Shown piece by piece: positions 1-6,482 of a stretch of DNA of 33,416 nt. Below the pieces are notes generated by a model. The model saw nothing but the letters and a program-made list of their open reading frames with translations, had not been told where the DNA came from and did no database searches. The stretch lies in contig JAGXHI010000034.1 of the NCBI GenBank assembly GCA_024636295.1, forward strand, positions 1-33,416. Direction: 5' to 3'. Position 1 is the stretch's first letter; each line of letters begins with the position of its first letter. The DNA comes from Desulfuromonadales bacterium (lineage in GTDB: Bacteria > Desulfobacterota > Desulfuromonadia > Desulfuromonadales > JAGXHI01). A program made the translations under genes and the position numbers.

Positions 1-3
1 GAG

Positions 4-36
4 TCGTCGGCAGCGTCAGATGTGTATAAGAGACAG
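4..36 (+). other. Nextera Read 1 transposase adapter at the contig end
   Basis: The 33 bases match the Illumina Nextera Read 1 oligo: a TCGTCGGCAGCGTC part followed by the 19-bp Tn5 mosaic end AGATGTGTATAAGAGACAG. This is library-preparation sequence, not genome, so biological sequence starts at 37. Open reading frames running into it carry adapter-encoded residues, such as MYKRQ on the plus strand and SLIHI on the minus strand. The match is to a known oligo recalled from memory and is essentially exact. Confidence 0.97.
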
Positions 37-84
37 CTCCAGCGGGAGGGTTTGTTCGGGGATCAGGGCTGTGGTGGTCTGCAT
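37..84 (-). CDS. 5' end of a phage gene cut by the contig end, probably terminase large subunit
   Basis: An ATG at 84 overlaps the TGA of the terminase small-subunit gene as TGATG, a typical translational-coupling arrangement. Sixteen codons (MQTTTALIPEQTLPLE) can be read before the adapter begins at 36. Sixteen residues cannot identify a family. Terminase large subunit is inferred only from position, because it normally follows the small subunit directly. The rest of the gene lies outside the window. Confidence 0.4.
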
Positions 85-842
85 CAGTCCTCTTCCTCTT
101 CTTCGCTTCCGTCCACAAGCCCGATCAGCCTCGCCTCGCGGCTGCCGGCCAGGTCGTTGAAGCCGTCGGAGATGATGCTTTGCAGCACGTCTTCGACTTC
201 GGAGGCCCGGGACGGGTCGCCTCCGGCGGCGAGGACGGCGGCGGCGGTGCGGACGCTGGCGTGGTGGCGCAGGTTGTCGCGCAGCAGCACCAGGATGGCG
301 GCGGACTGGTCGGTGGCGTCGACTTTCAGGACCCATTTCGCGTCCTCTTTTCGGTTGGCGAGCTTTTTCGCCTCGATATCAATTTCAAGCTTCTCGATCT
401 CCAGCGAGTCCTTGCGGGCCTGGCGGGCTTCGGCGGTCGCGATCCTTTTGTGATCGACATCGAGGGTGGTGGCGTACTCGAGCAGCGCGGCAAGGGAAAC
501 ACGGCCCTGATAGACTTTGACTTTGCCGTTGTTCCAGTCGCTAGAGAACTTGCCGGAGGAAACCTTGTAACCCTTGGCGACCAGGTAATCCCGCGCGTCT
601 TTCTGCCGGTCGAACTGCTGGGGGTCGGTCGGGGCGGCTTCGTCTGGAAAGTACGCGGGGAACAGGCGTTCGACGCATTCGCGCAGGGCCTCCTTGGCGG
701 CCTGCCAGTCCTTGAGGTGGGCGGCGGTGGGGCTGGTATTGTAGGTGGTCATCCGCTGGACCATGCCGTTATTGAGCATGACGAGCTCCCTTTTGTCGCC
801 CGTGGATGTCACCTGAGAGAGTTTTTCGACTTTGTCAAACAT
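84..842 (-). CDS. Phage terminase small subunit (Nu1-like DNA packaging protein)
   Basis: This 252-residue protein would recognise phage DNA and hand it to the large terminase subunit for packaging. Residues about 80-130 contain a helical block with DYLVAKGYKVSSGKFSSDWN, like the Nu1-type terminase small subunits in which a short HTH reads a 'key-lock' segment. Residues about 130-175 are a charged, probably coiled-coil stretch typical of the oligomerisation part. The C-terminus is very acidic (EEEEED). It overlaps the next gene to the left by one base (TGATG) and is the first packaging gene after the integron. The family is recognised by style rather than by one diagnostic motif; a Mu-like packaging protein with the same role is the alternative. 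Confidence 0.6.
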   Translation of the reverse strand: MFDKVEKLSQVTSTGDKRELVMLNNGMVQRMTTYNTSPTAAHLKDWQAAKEALRECVERLFPAYFPDEAAPTDPQQFDRQKDARDYLVAKGYKVSSGKFSSDWNNGKVKVYQGRVSLAALLEYATTLDVDHKRIATAEARQARKDSLEIEKLEIDIEAKKLANRKEDAKWVLKVDATDQSAAILVLLRDNLRHHASVRTAAAVLAAGGDPSRASEVEDVLQSIISDGFNDLAGSREARLIGLVDGSEEEEED

Positions 843-996
843 GGGGTGACTCGCCTGTTAAAGTAAAATCGAGTTAAAAAGGGCCTGCACCGGTCTTTTG
901 ACGATTCCAACGGCGACCACGATCCGTACCCCTACATGATGTGATCTGTGCCGGACAGCGGGACGCTCCCGCCCTTGGGCCCATGGGAAACGATCA

Positions 997-1992
<996 letters not shown>

Positions 1993-2054
1993 AGTTATAC
2001 CCCCTCTCAGCTGCGCGATATCCCGCCATTGTGGCGGGGGATCACTGGTTATAT
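1993..2054 (+). other. Candidate attI primary insertion site next to intI
   Basis: The 55 bases between the intI start and the first cassette end in a core-like GTTATAT (2048-2054), after which the first cassette begins. A second, directly repeated core-like GTTATAC lies at 1994-2000, touching the intI start. Between them is a hairpin, CCCGCCA-TTG-TGGCGGG (about 2022-2038). attI sites have one recombining core plus direct repeats bound by IntI, and sit at the 5' end of intI, as here. attI sequences diverge so much that this call rests on position and the core only. The hairpin could instead be a transcriptional or translational signal ahead of intI. Confidence 0.45.
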
Positions 2055-2246
2055 TACTTCTTTGATTCGTTCCCTAAGTTCTTCTTTCAGCGCAAAGGTT
2101 CCTGTCTTCGAGTGCTGAGTAAGGTCGTACATCCTAATGTCTGCCAACAAACTCCTCACCCTGTAGTTCTCTGCCTCTAGCGATGCTAAATGGGTGCTCA
2201 TCTCACATGGCCATTCTCCGTCAGTACATTCTCTTTTGGGTGGCAT
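2049..2246 (-). CDS. Cassette 1: small protein of unknown function
   Basis: A 65-residue charged protein, mostly helical, with residues 16-60 (from [20 protein letters not shown]) compatible with a short coiled coil. It has two cysteines near the N-terminus (C7, C14). No family is recognised. Its TAA stop (2049-2051) is the complement of the TTA at the recombination point of the candidate attI, so the gene ends on base 1 of the cassette. The ATG at 2246 follows a modest ACGGGG ribosome-binding sequence. attC-1 lies just upstream of the gene, opposite to the usual cassette arrangement. A start at internal Met16 has no better signal. Confidence 0.65.
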   Translation of the reverse strand: MPPKRECTDGEWPCEMSTHLASLEAENYRVRSLLADIRMYDLTQHSKTGTFALKEELRERIKEVI

Positions 2247-2259
2247 AAATTACCCCGTA

Positions 2260-2346
2260 ATATAACCATCACATCCACTTGACCAGAAGGATGTTTATTT
2301 AATATTGGCCAGTCTGGTGGCTGGCAAGTGATGCAGGACGTTATAA
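2260..2346 (+). repeat. attC-1, recombination site of cassette 1
   Basis: R'' is ATATAAC (2260-2266) and R' is GTTATAA (2340-2346), imperfect complements. The inner arms are about 2271-2286 (CATCCACTTGACCAG) and 2321-2334 (CTGGCAAGTGATG). They pair except for two unpaired bases in the left arm, matching the extrahelical bases of attC. The extra C on the left arm of the plus strand fixes the polarity as canonical relative to intI. Exchange would occur between G2340 and T2341. Cassette 1 is 2049-2340, 292 bp. Confidence 0.75.
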
Positions 2347-2493
2347 ATTCTTGGCGCAAAAGCACCGCTTTAACCACCTTGGCAGTAATGGCCGCCGCAG
2401 TTTTTCCAAACAGGCGCAGTATTCATCAAAGGCAGCGCGCCGTTCTTCCGCAGTGGCGTCTTTGCTAATCGGTATGATCGGCGGCATTATCAT
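2341..2493 (-). CDS. Cassette 2, third gene: small protein of unknown function
   Basis: A 50-residue protein starting MIMPPIIPISKDATAEERRA, with a basic, cysteine-containing C-terminus (RWLKRCFCAKNL). It starts with ATGA overlapping the stop of the Lar-like gene, and GGAGGGG lies about 7 bases before the ATG, so coupled translation is likely. The segment with DATAEERRAAFDEYCACLEKL suggests one amphipathic helix. Its TAA (2341-2343) is the complement of the first three bases of cassette 2. Longer upstream starts lie inside the Lar-like gene and lack a ribosome-binding site. No family is recognised. Confidence 0.6.
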   Translation of the reverse strand: MIMPPIIPISKDATAEERRAAFDEYCACLEKLRRPLLPRWLKRCFCAKNL

Positions 2494-2705
2494 TTTCCAC
2501 CCCTCCGGTTCCATTCTTTCGCCGCTGGTTCTTCGTCCAACCCCTTCGGGCCATATCCGCCGCAGGTTACGCACATCACGTAATAAAACAGTTCGTCGGC
2601 AGGTAGCTGCTCCAACTCGCCAATCCGTTGAATCCCAGCGTCAGCATCATTCGTAATCTGCAACTCGTCGTCGTTGCCACAGAACGGACATGGTTTTAGT
2701 TTCAT
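2490..2705 (-). CDS. Cassette 2, second gene: Lar-family restriction alleviation protein
   Basis: A 71-residue protein with the Lar pattern: KPCPFCG at the N-terminus (C6, C9), a YYVMCVTCGGYGP block (C45, C48) and a final A-x3-WNRR. The four cysteines should form one zinc ribbon. Lar of the Rac prophage and its phage relatives lessen type I restriction by favouring modification by the host methylase. The gene follows the Ea22-like gene by 4 bases, with GGAGGG inside that gene's end, and overlaps the following gene as ATGA. Family assignment is confident. Anti-restriction activity is inferred from the family, which also contains many uncharacterised members. Confidence 0.82.
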   Translation of the reverse strand: MKLKPCPFCGNDDELQITNDADAGIQRIGELEQLPADELFYYVMCVTCGGYGPKGLDEEPAAKEWNRRGGK

Positions 2706-2709
2706 TGGT

Positions 2710-3105
2710 TCAGCCCTCCATTTCCAATTTTATTCTATCCGCCAGAAACAATGCGCGCCGCACGCTAGTAATCGCATCGGCCTGTTCTTCAATTCTAGTT
2801 TTCTGCGAAATCATCACCTCTAAAGCCAACCTCAAAGCCTTATACATTGCCGGTGCAGCTGCTATAAGCAAGGCGTTATCCAAACTTTGGTAAACCTCAG
2901 CAACAAGCTTGCCGCTGTCCCGCTCAGACACTTGTGAATAAGGGGCACCATTTTTGTAATTTACCAACCAGGCCGGAATCAACGGCCCCCGTTCACAGAC
3001 GTCACAAATGTTCCCATTCGGCACGCCGTGGGCACATTTGTTGTCGCCGGTCTTTAAGTGCTTTTCCGCGAACTCTGCAAACGGCATATCCATATCTATA
3101 GTCAT
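2710..3105 (-). CDS. Cassette 2, first gene: Ea22-like phage protein
   Basis: A 131-residue soluble protein. The N-terminal half carries a Cys/His cluster (CAHGVPNGNICDVCERG, about residues 24-40) likely to bind zinc. The middle holds SLDNALLIAAAPAMYKALRL (about 75-95), the 'aLIAAAPeml.AL' signature common in phage early proteins of the Ea22 type. The C-terminus is helical. The ATG at 3105 follows AAGGGAG. It heads a three-gene unit inside one 907-bp cassette. Function is unknown; the phage-protein class is supported by the signature only. Confidence 0.75.
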   Translation of the reverse strand: MTIDMDMPFAEFAEKHLKTGDNKCAHGVPNGNICDVCERGPLIPAWLVNYKNGAPYSQVSERDSGKLVAEVYQSLDNALLIAAAPAMYKALRLALEVMISQKTRIEEQADAITSVRRALFLADRIKLEMEG

Positions 3106-3147
3106 TTTTGTATCTCCCTTATCGCCCTTCGGGCGAGCGCCAAAAAT

Positions 3148-3253
3148 TTATAACCAGTCGATCAACGGCGGACGGGGTGAAACAGCGGCGATCCTCGAAA
3201 AGTGTCTACCAGGCCGCTCTGCGTTGGCCCGCCCGTTATCTCTAGCGTTATGC
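3148..3253 (+). repeat. attC-2, recombination site of cassette 2
   Basis: R'' is TTATAAC (3148-3154) and R' is GTTATGC (3247-3253). The left arm GATCAACGGCGG (about 3160-3171) pairs with GCCCGTTATC (about 3230-3241) except for one extra C on the left, the hallmark extrahelical base. Length is 106 bp. Exchange would occur between G3247 and T3248. Cassette 2 spans 2341-3247. A small perfect hairpin, CGCCC-TTC-GGGCG, sits just outside at about 3123-3135, upstream of the Ea22-like gene. Confidence 0.8.
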
Positions 3254-3532
3254 CTCTTGGTTTTTCCCGGTGTCAGCGTTTTCAATTAAATCCCGCCAGT
3301 ATTCAAGTTCGCTGGCATCCCAATCGCTTGTGTCATATCTTGATTTGATTTCCAACAGCCCCTCTTTTTCGGTTGGCCATATTTCTGCCCCGAAACCGCC
3401 GTCGTTATCGTCTATAAGTTTTACGATAGTTTCTTCATTTTTGATTTGTTCCATGTCACGTTCGCAGCAGGTCGTGTACCAATATCCGATCTTTGGTCTG
3501 TCACCATTTTTGAGCATGTCCTTGAGCAGCAT
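3248..3532 (-). CDS. Cassette 3: acidic protein of unknown function
   Basis: A 94-residue acidic protein (from MLLKDMLKNGDRPKIGYWY) with two adjacent cysteines (TTCCERD) and aromatic-rich segments (IKSRYDTSDWDASELEYWRD). I chose the ATG at 3532 because GGAGG lies 5 bases before it. In-frame ATGs at 3544 and 3553 have no such signal, and the one at 3553 lies in the attC-3 R'' box. The TAA (3248-3250) is the complement of the first three cassette bases. The style is that of small phage proteins, but no family is recognised. Confidence 0.72.
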   Translation of the reverse strand: MLLKDMLKNGDRPKIGYWYTTCCERDMEQIKNEETIVKLIDDNDGGFGAEIWPTEKEGLLEIKSRYDTSDWDASELEYWRDLIENADTGKNQEA

Positions 3533-3549
3533 ACTTTCCTCCATGTCTG

Positions 3550-3637
3550 GCATAACCAGCGTAATGCAGCGGACGGAACAACGCTGGTGGTTATTATTCA
3601 GCGGCTATCCGCCGTCCGCTGACCTCAAGCGTTACCT
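3550..3637 (+). repeat. attC-3, recombination site of cassette 3 (identical to attC-5)
   Basis: R'' is GCATAAC (3550-3556) and R' is GTTACCT (3631-3637). The arms GCAGCGGACGG (about 3567-3577) and CCGTCCGCTG (about 3612-3621) pair, followed by CTCAAGCGTTA, the textbook right end of attC. Bases 3551-3633 are identical to 4156-4238 (83 bp). A second, inner pairing, ATAACCAGCG with CGCTGGTGGTTAT, is also possible. Cassette 3 is 3248-3631, 384 bp. Confidence 0.87.
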
Positions 3638-3877
3638 TGCCACCCACCTCTGCCACTCTCGTTCTGCTTTCGACCGGGTGTAATACGAACCCTCCGGCCC
3701 TGCATGGCACTCGCTGCACATCATCGCCCACCAGTAGTGGGTTTTGTCCTGGCTTTCCATCCTTGTTGCCACTGCCATCCCGCCGCATTGGCAAGGTAAC
3801 AAATCGCTCAACGGCGGACTTGCTACGCAAGTCGCGCTCGTCTCGCTCTGCTCTTTTTGGTCATTCTGCTTTTCCAT
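3632..3877 (-). CDS. Cassette 4: Lar-like zinc protein
   Basis: An 81-residue protein with PCQCGG (C29, C31), MMCSEC (C54, C57) and a C-terminal AEREWQRW, the same order as the Lar zinc ribbon with a CxC in place of the first CxxC. The N-terminal 28 residues are low in complexity and are encoded entirely by attC-4 sequence. AGGAG lies 7 bases before the ATG at 3877, so both start and ribosome-binding site lie inside the attC. The TAA (3632-3634) is the complement of the first three cassette bases. Restriction alleviation is inferred. It could equally be another small phage zinc-ribbon protein. Confidence 0.72.
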   Translation of the reverse strand: MEKQNDQKEQSETSATCVASPPLSDLLPCQCGGMAVATRMESQDKTHYWWAMMCSECHAGPEGSYYTRSKAEREWQRWVAR

Positions 3878-3922
3878 GGTTTTTACTCCTCGGGCCGCAA
3901 GCCCGTTAGCTAATCGTTATGT
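3794..3922 (+). repeat. attC-4, recombination site of cassette 4
   Basis: R'' is AGGTAAC (3794-3800) and R' is GTTATGT (3916-3922). The left arm GCTCAACGGCGGACTTGC (about 3805-3822) pairs with GCAAGCCCGTTAGC (about 3897-3910), with the extra C of GCTcAACGG unpaired. At 129 bp it is as long as Vibrio-type repeats, and its loop contains the start of the cassette 4 gene. Cassette 4 is 3632-3916, 285 bp. Confidence 0.8.
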
Positions 3923-4138
3923 GTCGATCAAATCCCGAACGGCATCGCACAAGTCGCAGCCGCAGTCATCATATCCGCCACCATGCTCATCGCTGGTCAG
4001 TACAGCGGCAGATATCAATGGCTCCAAAAACTCAGCCACCTTGTCAACAGCATGGGCCGCTTCGCTCGTCATCATCTTCCCAATAAAATGTTTGTCGGCT
4101 TCGCGCTTTAGCCTGTTCGCCAAATATCCCTTTTCCAT
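3917..4138 (-). CDS. Cassette 5: small protein with a C-terminal CxCxxC motif, unknown function
   Basis: A 73-residue protein starting MEKGYLANRLKREADKHFIG. It has a helical body and a C-terminal GYDDCGCDLCDAVRDLIDT. The three cysteines could join a metal site in a dimer. The ATG at 4138 has GGAGG 6 bases upstream; an in-frame ATG at 4186 lies inside attC-5 and lacks a signal. The TAA (3917-3919) is the complement of the first three bases of cassette 5, as in every other cassette. No family is recognised. Confidence 0.7.
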   Translation of the reverse strand: MEKGYLANRLKREADKHFIGKMMTSEAAHAVDKVAEFLEPLISAAVLTSDEHGGGYDDCGCDLCDAVRDLIDT

Positions 4139-4154
4139 AGTTTCCTCCGGTGAC

Positions 4155-4242
4155 ACATAACCAGCGTAATGCAGCGGACGGAACAACGCTGGTGGTTATT
4201 ATTCAGCGGCTATCCGCCGTCCGCTGACCTCAAGCGTTCTCA
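4155..4242 (+). repeat. attC-5, last recombination site of the array
   Basis: R'' is ACATAAC (4155-4161) and R' is GTTCTCA (4236-4242). Bases 4156-4238 are identical to 3551-3633. The base after GTT is C instead of A, so no TTA stop is formed beyond it, and no further attC follows. This marks the distal array edge. Cassette 5 is 3917-4236, 320 bp. Confidence 0.87.
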
Positions 4243-4292
4243 CTCCCATCGCCTCGGGTGGCACTCCAGGGGATCGGTCACACCCATGGCTC

Positions 4293-4448
4293 TCAATCCA
4301 ATTTTGTAGTTGGGGTGACTCCTGCGCGCATCCCCGTCTCCGCCTCGCTCCAGCAGTTGTCACAGCCGCCGGAAACTTTCGTGCAGCCCTCGATCAATTT
4401 CCAGGCGCGGTCCCAGTACAGACCCTTCAATAGCCGTTTTTCATCCAT
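4293..4448 (-). pseudogene. Truncated DUF5131 (phage Gp37/Gp68 family) gene
   Basis: Fifty-one residues from an ATG with a strong GGGAGGAG site 6-7 bases upstream. They contain [20 protein letters not shown] and DNCW, the N-terminal signature of the Gp37/Gp68 (DUF5131) family (usual form W-x-P-x-T-G-C-x-x-x-S-x-G-C-x-x-C-Y/W). Family members are usually over 200 residues; this frame stops at 4293, 57 bases before the last attC boundary. The remainder was probably lost when the cassette array arrived or changed. It may still be translated as a short peptide. Confidence 0.65.
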
Positions 4449-4472
4449 TGCATTCTCCTCCCAGTGAGGGCA

Positions 4473-4598
4473 TCAGGCGACATCATCTTCTCGGGCCGTT
4501 TCGGCCATGTTCGCCCGCACGATGGCCTCGGCGATGGCCGGGCAGACGGAATTTCCGCAGCGGGCGACCTGTTCGGCTGCGGTAGCGTTTGTTGTGGG
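4473..4598 (-). pseudogene. C-terminal remnant of a phage DNA cytosine methyltransferase
   Basis: A 41-codon open stretch, preceded by an in-frame TGA, reads AEQVARCGNSVCPAIAEAIV and then RANM. This matches the conserved last motif (motif X, 'GNSVCP..AEALV.AN') of C5-cytosine methyltransferases in phages. No start, catalytic or target-recognition part is present. An alternative 41-codon frame starts at 4608 (ATGA overlap with the primase stop) but gives an arginine-rich, unnatural protein. The fragment lies between the primase gene and the DUF5131 remnant. Confidence 0.6.
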
Positions 4599-4604
4599 TC
4601 ATGG

Positions 4605-6122
4605 TCATCGATCGGCCCTCCGGTGCGCTTTGCGCTGGACGGAGGGGTCGTGCTTAAACTCGGGTCTGCCGTCTCCTGTGATGGCGCGGACCTCGATGGT
4701 CTGGCCCTCGGGAAATCTGCGCCTGAGCTTCAGTATTTCGGCGGCCTCTTCTTTGCTCAGGCCCTTGAGTTTGCGGATCTCCGCGGCGGTGAAGGGGACG
4801 TGGTCGGGGTAACGCTGGCGCAGGGCGGGCAGGTCTTCGGGATGTTCGGCCACCAGGTAGGCGATGCCTTCATCGGAGACGCCCAGGTGACAGTGGCCCT
4901 TGAATTCCGGTGCGGGTGACTCTGGGGCAGTGGCTCGGGATCCGTGGCCGGTGACCGGTGGTTCGTCGGCGGTGGTTGACGGCTGTTTTTTCTGGATGCG
5001 CAGGCCGGGGGGCAGGCCTTCGAGGATCCAGGCGCGCAGGTCGACGCCCTGCTCGTAGGCGTCGCCGGGGTCTTTGCCGACGGGGACGGGCCAGCGCTCG
5101 GCTTGGGGGAAGTGCTCGAGCCACCAGCGGGCGGATTGGCCGCCGGGGTTTTCGTGCTTGCCGGTGGTTTCGTTGCCGCGCGGTTCGAAATCGAGGGCCA
5201 CCAGGATGGCGAGGGCGTCTTTCAGGATGTGGTAGGCGCCCGATCTGGGCTTGACGCTGCAGCTGGCCAGAGGGACGGAGCCGACCATGTCCCCTGCGAC
5301 GGTGTCGATCAGAAGGCCGTCCAGGTCGGATTCGACGACGACGAAGGCTTTGCGGTCGGCGCCGTAGACGGGGACCTCGTTGCCGCTGCCCTTGAGGGCG
5401 ACGTACTTGCCGCGGCCGTCTTCGAGATCGGCGGGGTGGCGCCGGATGCGCACGCGCTCGATGCGCACGCCGTTGATAGTGGGGATGACGATGCCCCGGG
5501 GGATCCACAGGCGGCGGGGTCGGCCGGTCTGCTCGTTTTTCTCCTCGGGCAGGCCCCACTCGGAGAGGGGGCGAAACTTGGTCTCGGGCCACCAGCCGAG
5601 GCGGTGCTTTTTGACAGCCTCAAGGGGAAGGCCGCGCGCCTGCAGGTAGGCGATCTGGTCGGGCTCGGCCAGAAGGCGGTGGTGGGCCCAGTCGACGAGG
5701 GTGGCGGCGTTCTGGCTCCAGGTCTCCCGGGGGGATGCGGCCTCCGAGGGGCTCCAGGCGGGGCCGGTCTCTTTTTCGGCGGCGGTCTTTCGCGCGCTCT
5801 CGTCGCGGCGGGGGGCTTTGCCTTGGCCCTTGCGGCATTTGTCGAGGACGGGGCAGGTGGAGGAGTCGCACTCTTTACCCAGGGCGGCGTGGGCCTCGGG
5901 GCAGCTCATGCCGTCGAACTGGCGCAGGAAGCTGATGGCGTCTCCGCCCTGCGGCGTGCAGGTGCGGCAGAAAAAGCGATCATCGGCCTTGACGCTGAAG
6001 CGGTCGCTCTTGGCCGGGTCTCCGCCAGATCCGCAGTGCGGGCAGGGACCGTGCCACTCGGAGCCGACCTTGCGGAGCTGGGTGTGCTGCTGTGCGAGTT
6101 CTAGGAGGTTCATTTTATCCAT
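4605..6122 (-). CDS. Phage DNA primase (DnaG-type zinc finger plus Toprim domain)
   Basis: A 505-residue primase that would lay down RNA primers for phage replication. The N-terminal zinc finger is visible (CPHC at 27-30 and CRTC at 52-55), followed by a possible second cysteine cluster (C85, C90, C96). A Toprim core occurs near 260-270, with VVVESDLDG giving the catalytic Glu and DxD (E264, D266, D268). The C-terminal 100 residues are charged and probably helical. The ATG at 6122 is weakly supported; the ATG three codons in (MNLLELAQQH) has GGATGG ahead of it and may be the true start. It follows the iteron-like region and the SF3 helicase gene, so the two act together in replication. Confidence 0.85.
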   Translation of the reverse strand: MDKMNLLELAQQHTQLRKVGSEWHGPCPHCGSGGDPAKSDRFSVKADDRFFCRTCTPQGGDAISFLRQFDGMSCPEAHAALGKECDSSTCPVLDKCRKGQGKAPRRDESARKTAAEKETGPAWSPSEAASPRETWSQNAATLVDWAHHRLLAEPDQIAYLQARGLPLEAVKKHRLGWWPETKFRPLSEWGLPEEKNEQTGRPRRLWIPRGIVIPTINGVRIERVRIRRHPADLEDGRGKYVALKGSGNEVPVYGADRKAFVVVESDLDGLLIDTVAGDMVGSVPLASCSVKPRSGAYHILKDALAILVALDFEPRGNETTGKHENPGGQSARWWLEHFPQAERWPVPVGKDPGDAYEQGVDLRAWILEGLPPGLRIQKKQPSTTADEPPVTGHGSRATAPESPAPEFKGHCHLGVSDEGIAYLVAEHPEDLPALRQRYPDHVPFTAAEIRKLKGLSKEEAAEILKLRRRFPEGQTIEVRAITGDGRPEFKHDPSVQRKAHRRADR

Positions 6123-6482
6123 CCAGAGTAAAAATCAGTTTCAAAGCTTTATGACGATATGATCATCCAAAAACAGGGGGTAAAATGGTCATCATAAATA
6201 TAACTTCCTGTTTTTCTTCTCTTTTATCTCTATTTATGACGATATTATTATTATCCTCAACACTCTAGTATGTTTCACTTCTCTTCTCTTGGCCTATATC
6301 CCCCATAGTGCTTTTACGCGCGGGAGTGTGTGGAATTTCGTCATATGGCCATAAACGGGTCTTTTGTTTAACAATTTCAAACCTTTATATTTATGATGAC
6401 CATTTTTATGCCGTTTTTGGAATCGTCATATGGTCATAACCCCTTGCCCCCGTGTGGGGAGCTGCCCAGGATGATCGGGTGG
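6123..6482 (-). other. AT-rich non-coding region with repeated ATGAC/ATGAT motifs, candidate phage origin
   Basis: This 360-bp gap between primase and helicase genes is the longest non-coding, AT-rich stretch in an otherwise GC-rich prophage. Related motifs recur. TTTATGACGATAT appears at about 6149 and 6232; TCGTCATATGGYCATAA (the reverse form) at about 6340 and 6424; TTTATGATGACCAT at about 6391 and, inverted, at about 6186; GGTGGTCATA near 6479. Half-sites of ATGAC in both orientations at an origin-like position suggest iterons bound by a replication protein. A repressor-operator cluster is the alternative. No gene is seen. Confidence 0.5.

Noticed and set aside
22..453. Plus-strand frame starting MYKRQ
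   Set aside because: Its start is encoded by Nextera adapter, and the rest is antisense to the terminase gene.
2351..2656. Plus-strand cassette gene of 101 codons
   Set aside because: Arginine/serine-rich antisense of the Lar-like gene, with no ribosome-binding site. Plus-strand frames in other cassettes are equally poor.
4155..4242. CRISPR array made of the repeats at 3551 and 4156
   Set aside because: Only two copies, 83 bp long, each foldable with attC boxes and separated by a gene-sized unit; spacing and structure fit attC and not CRISPR.
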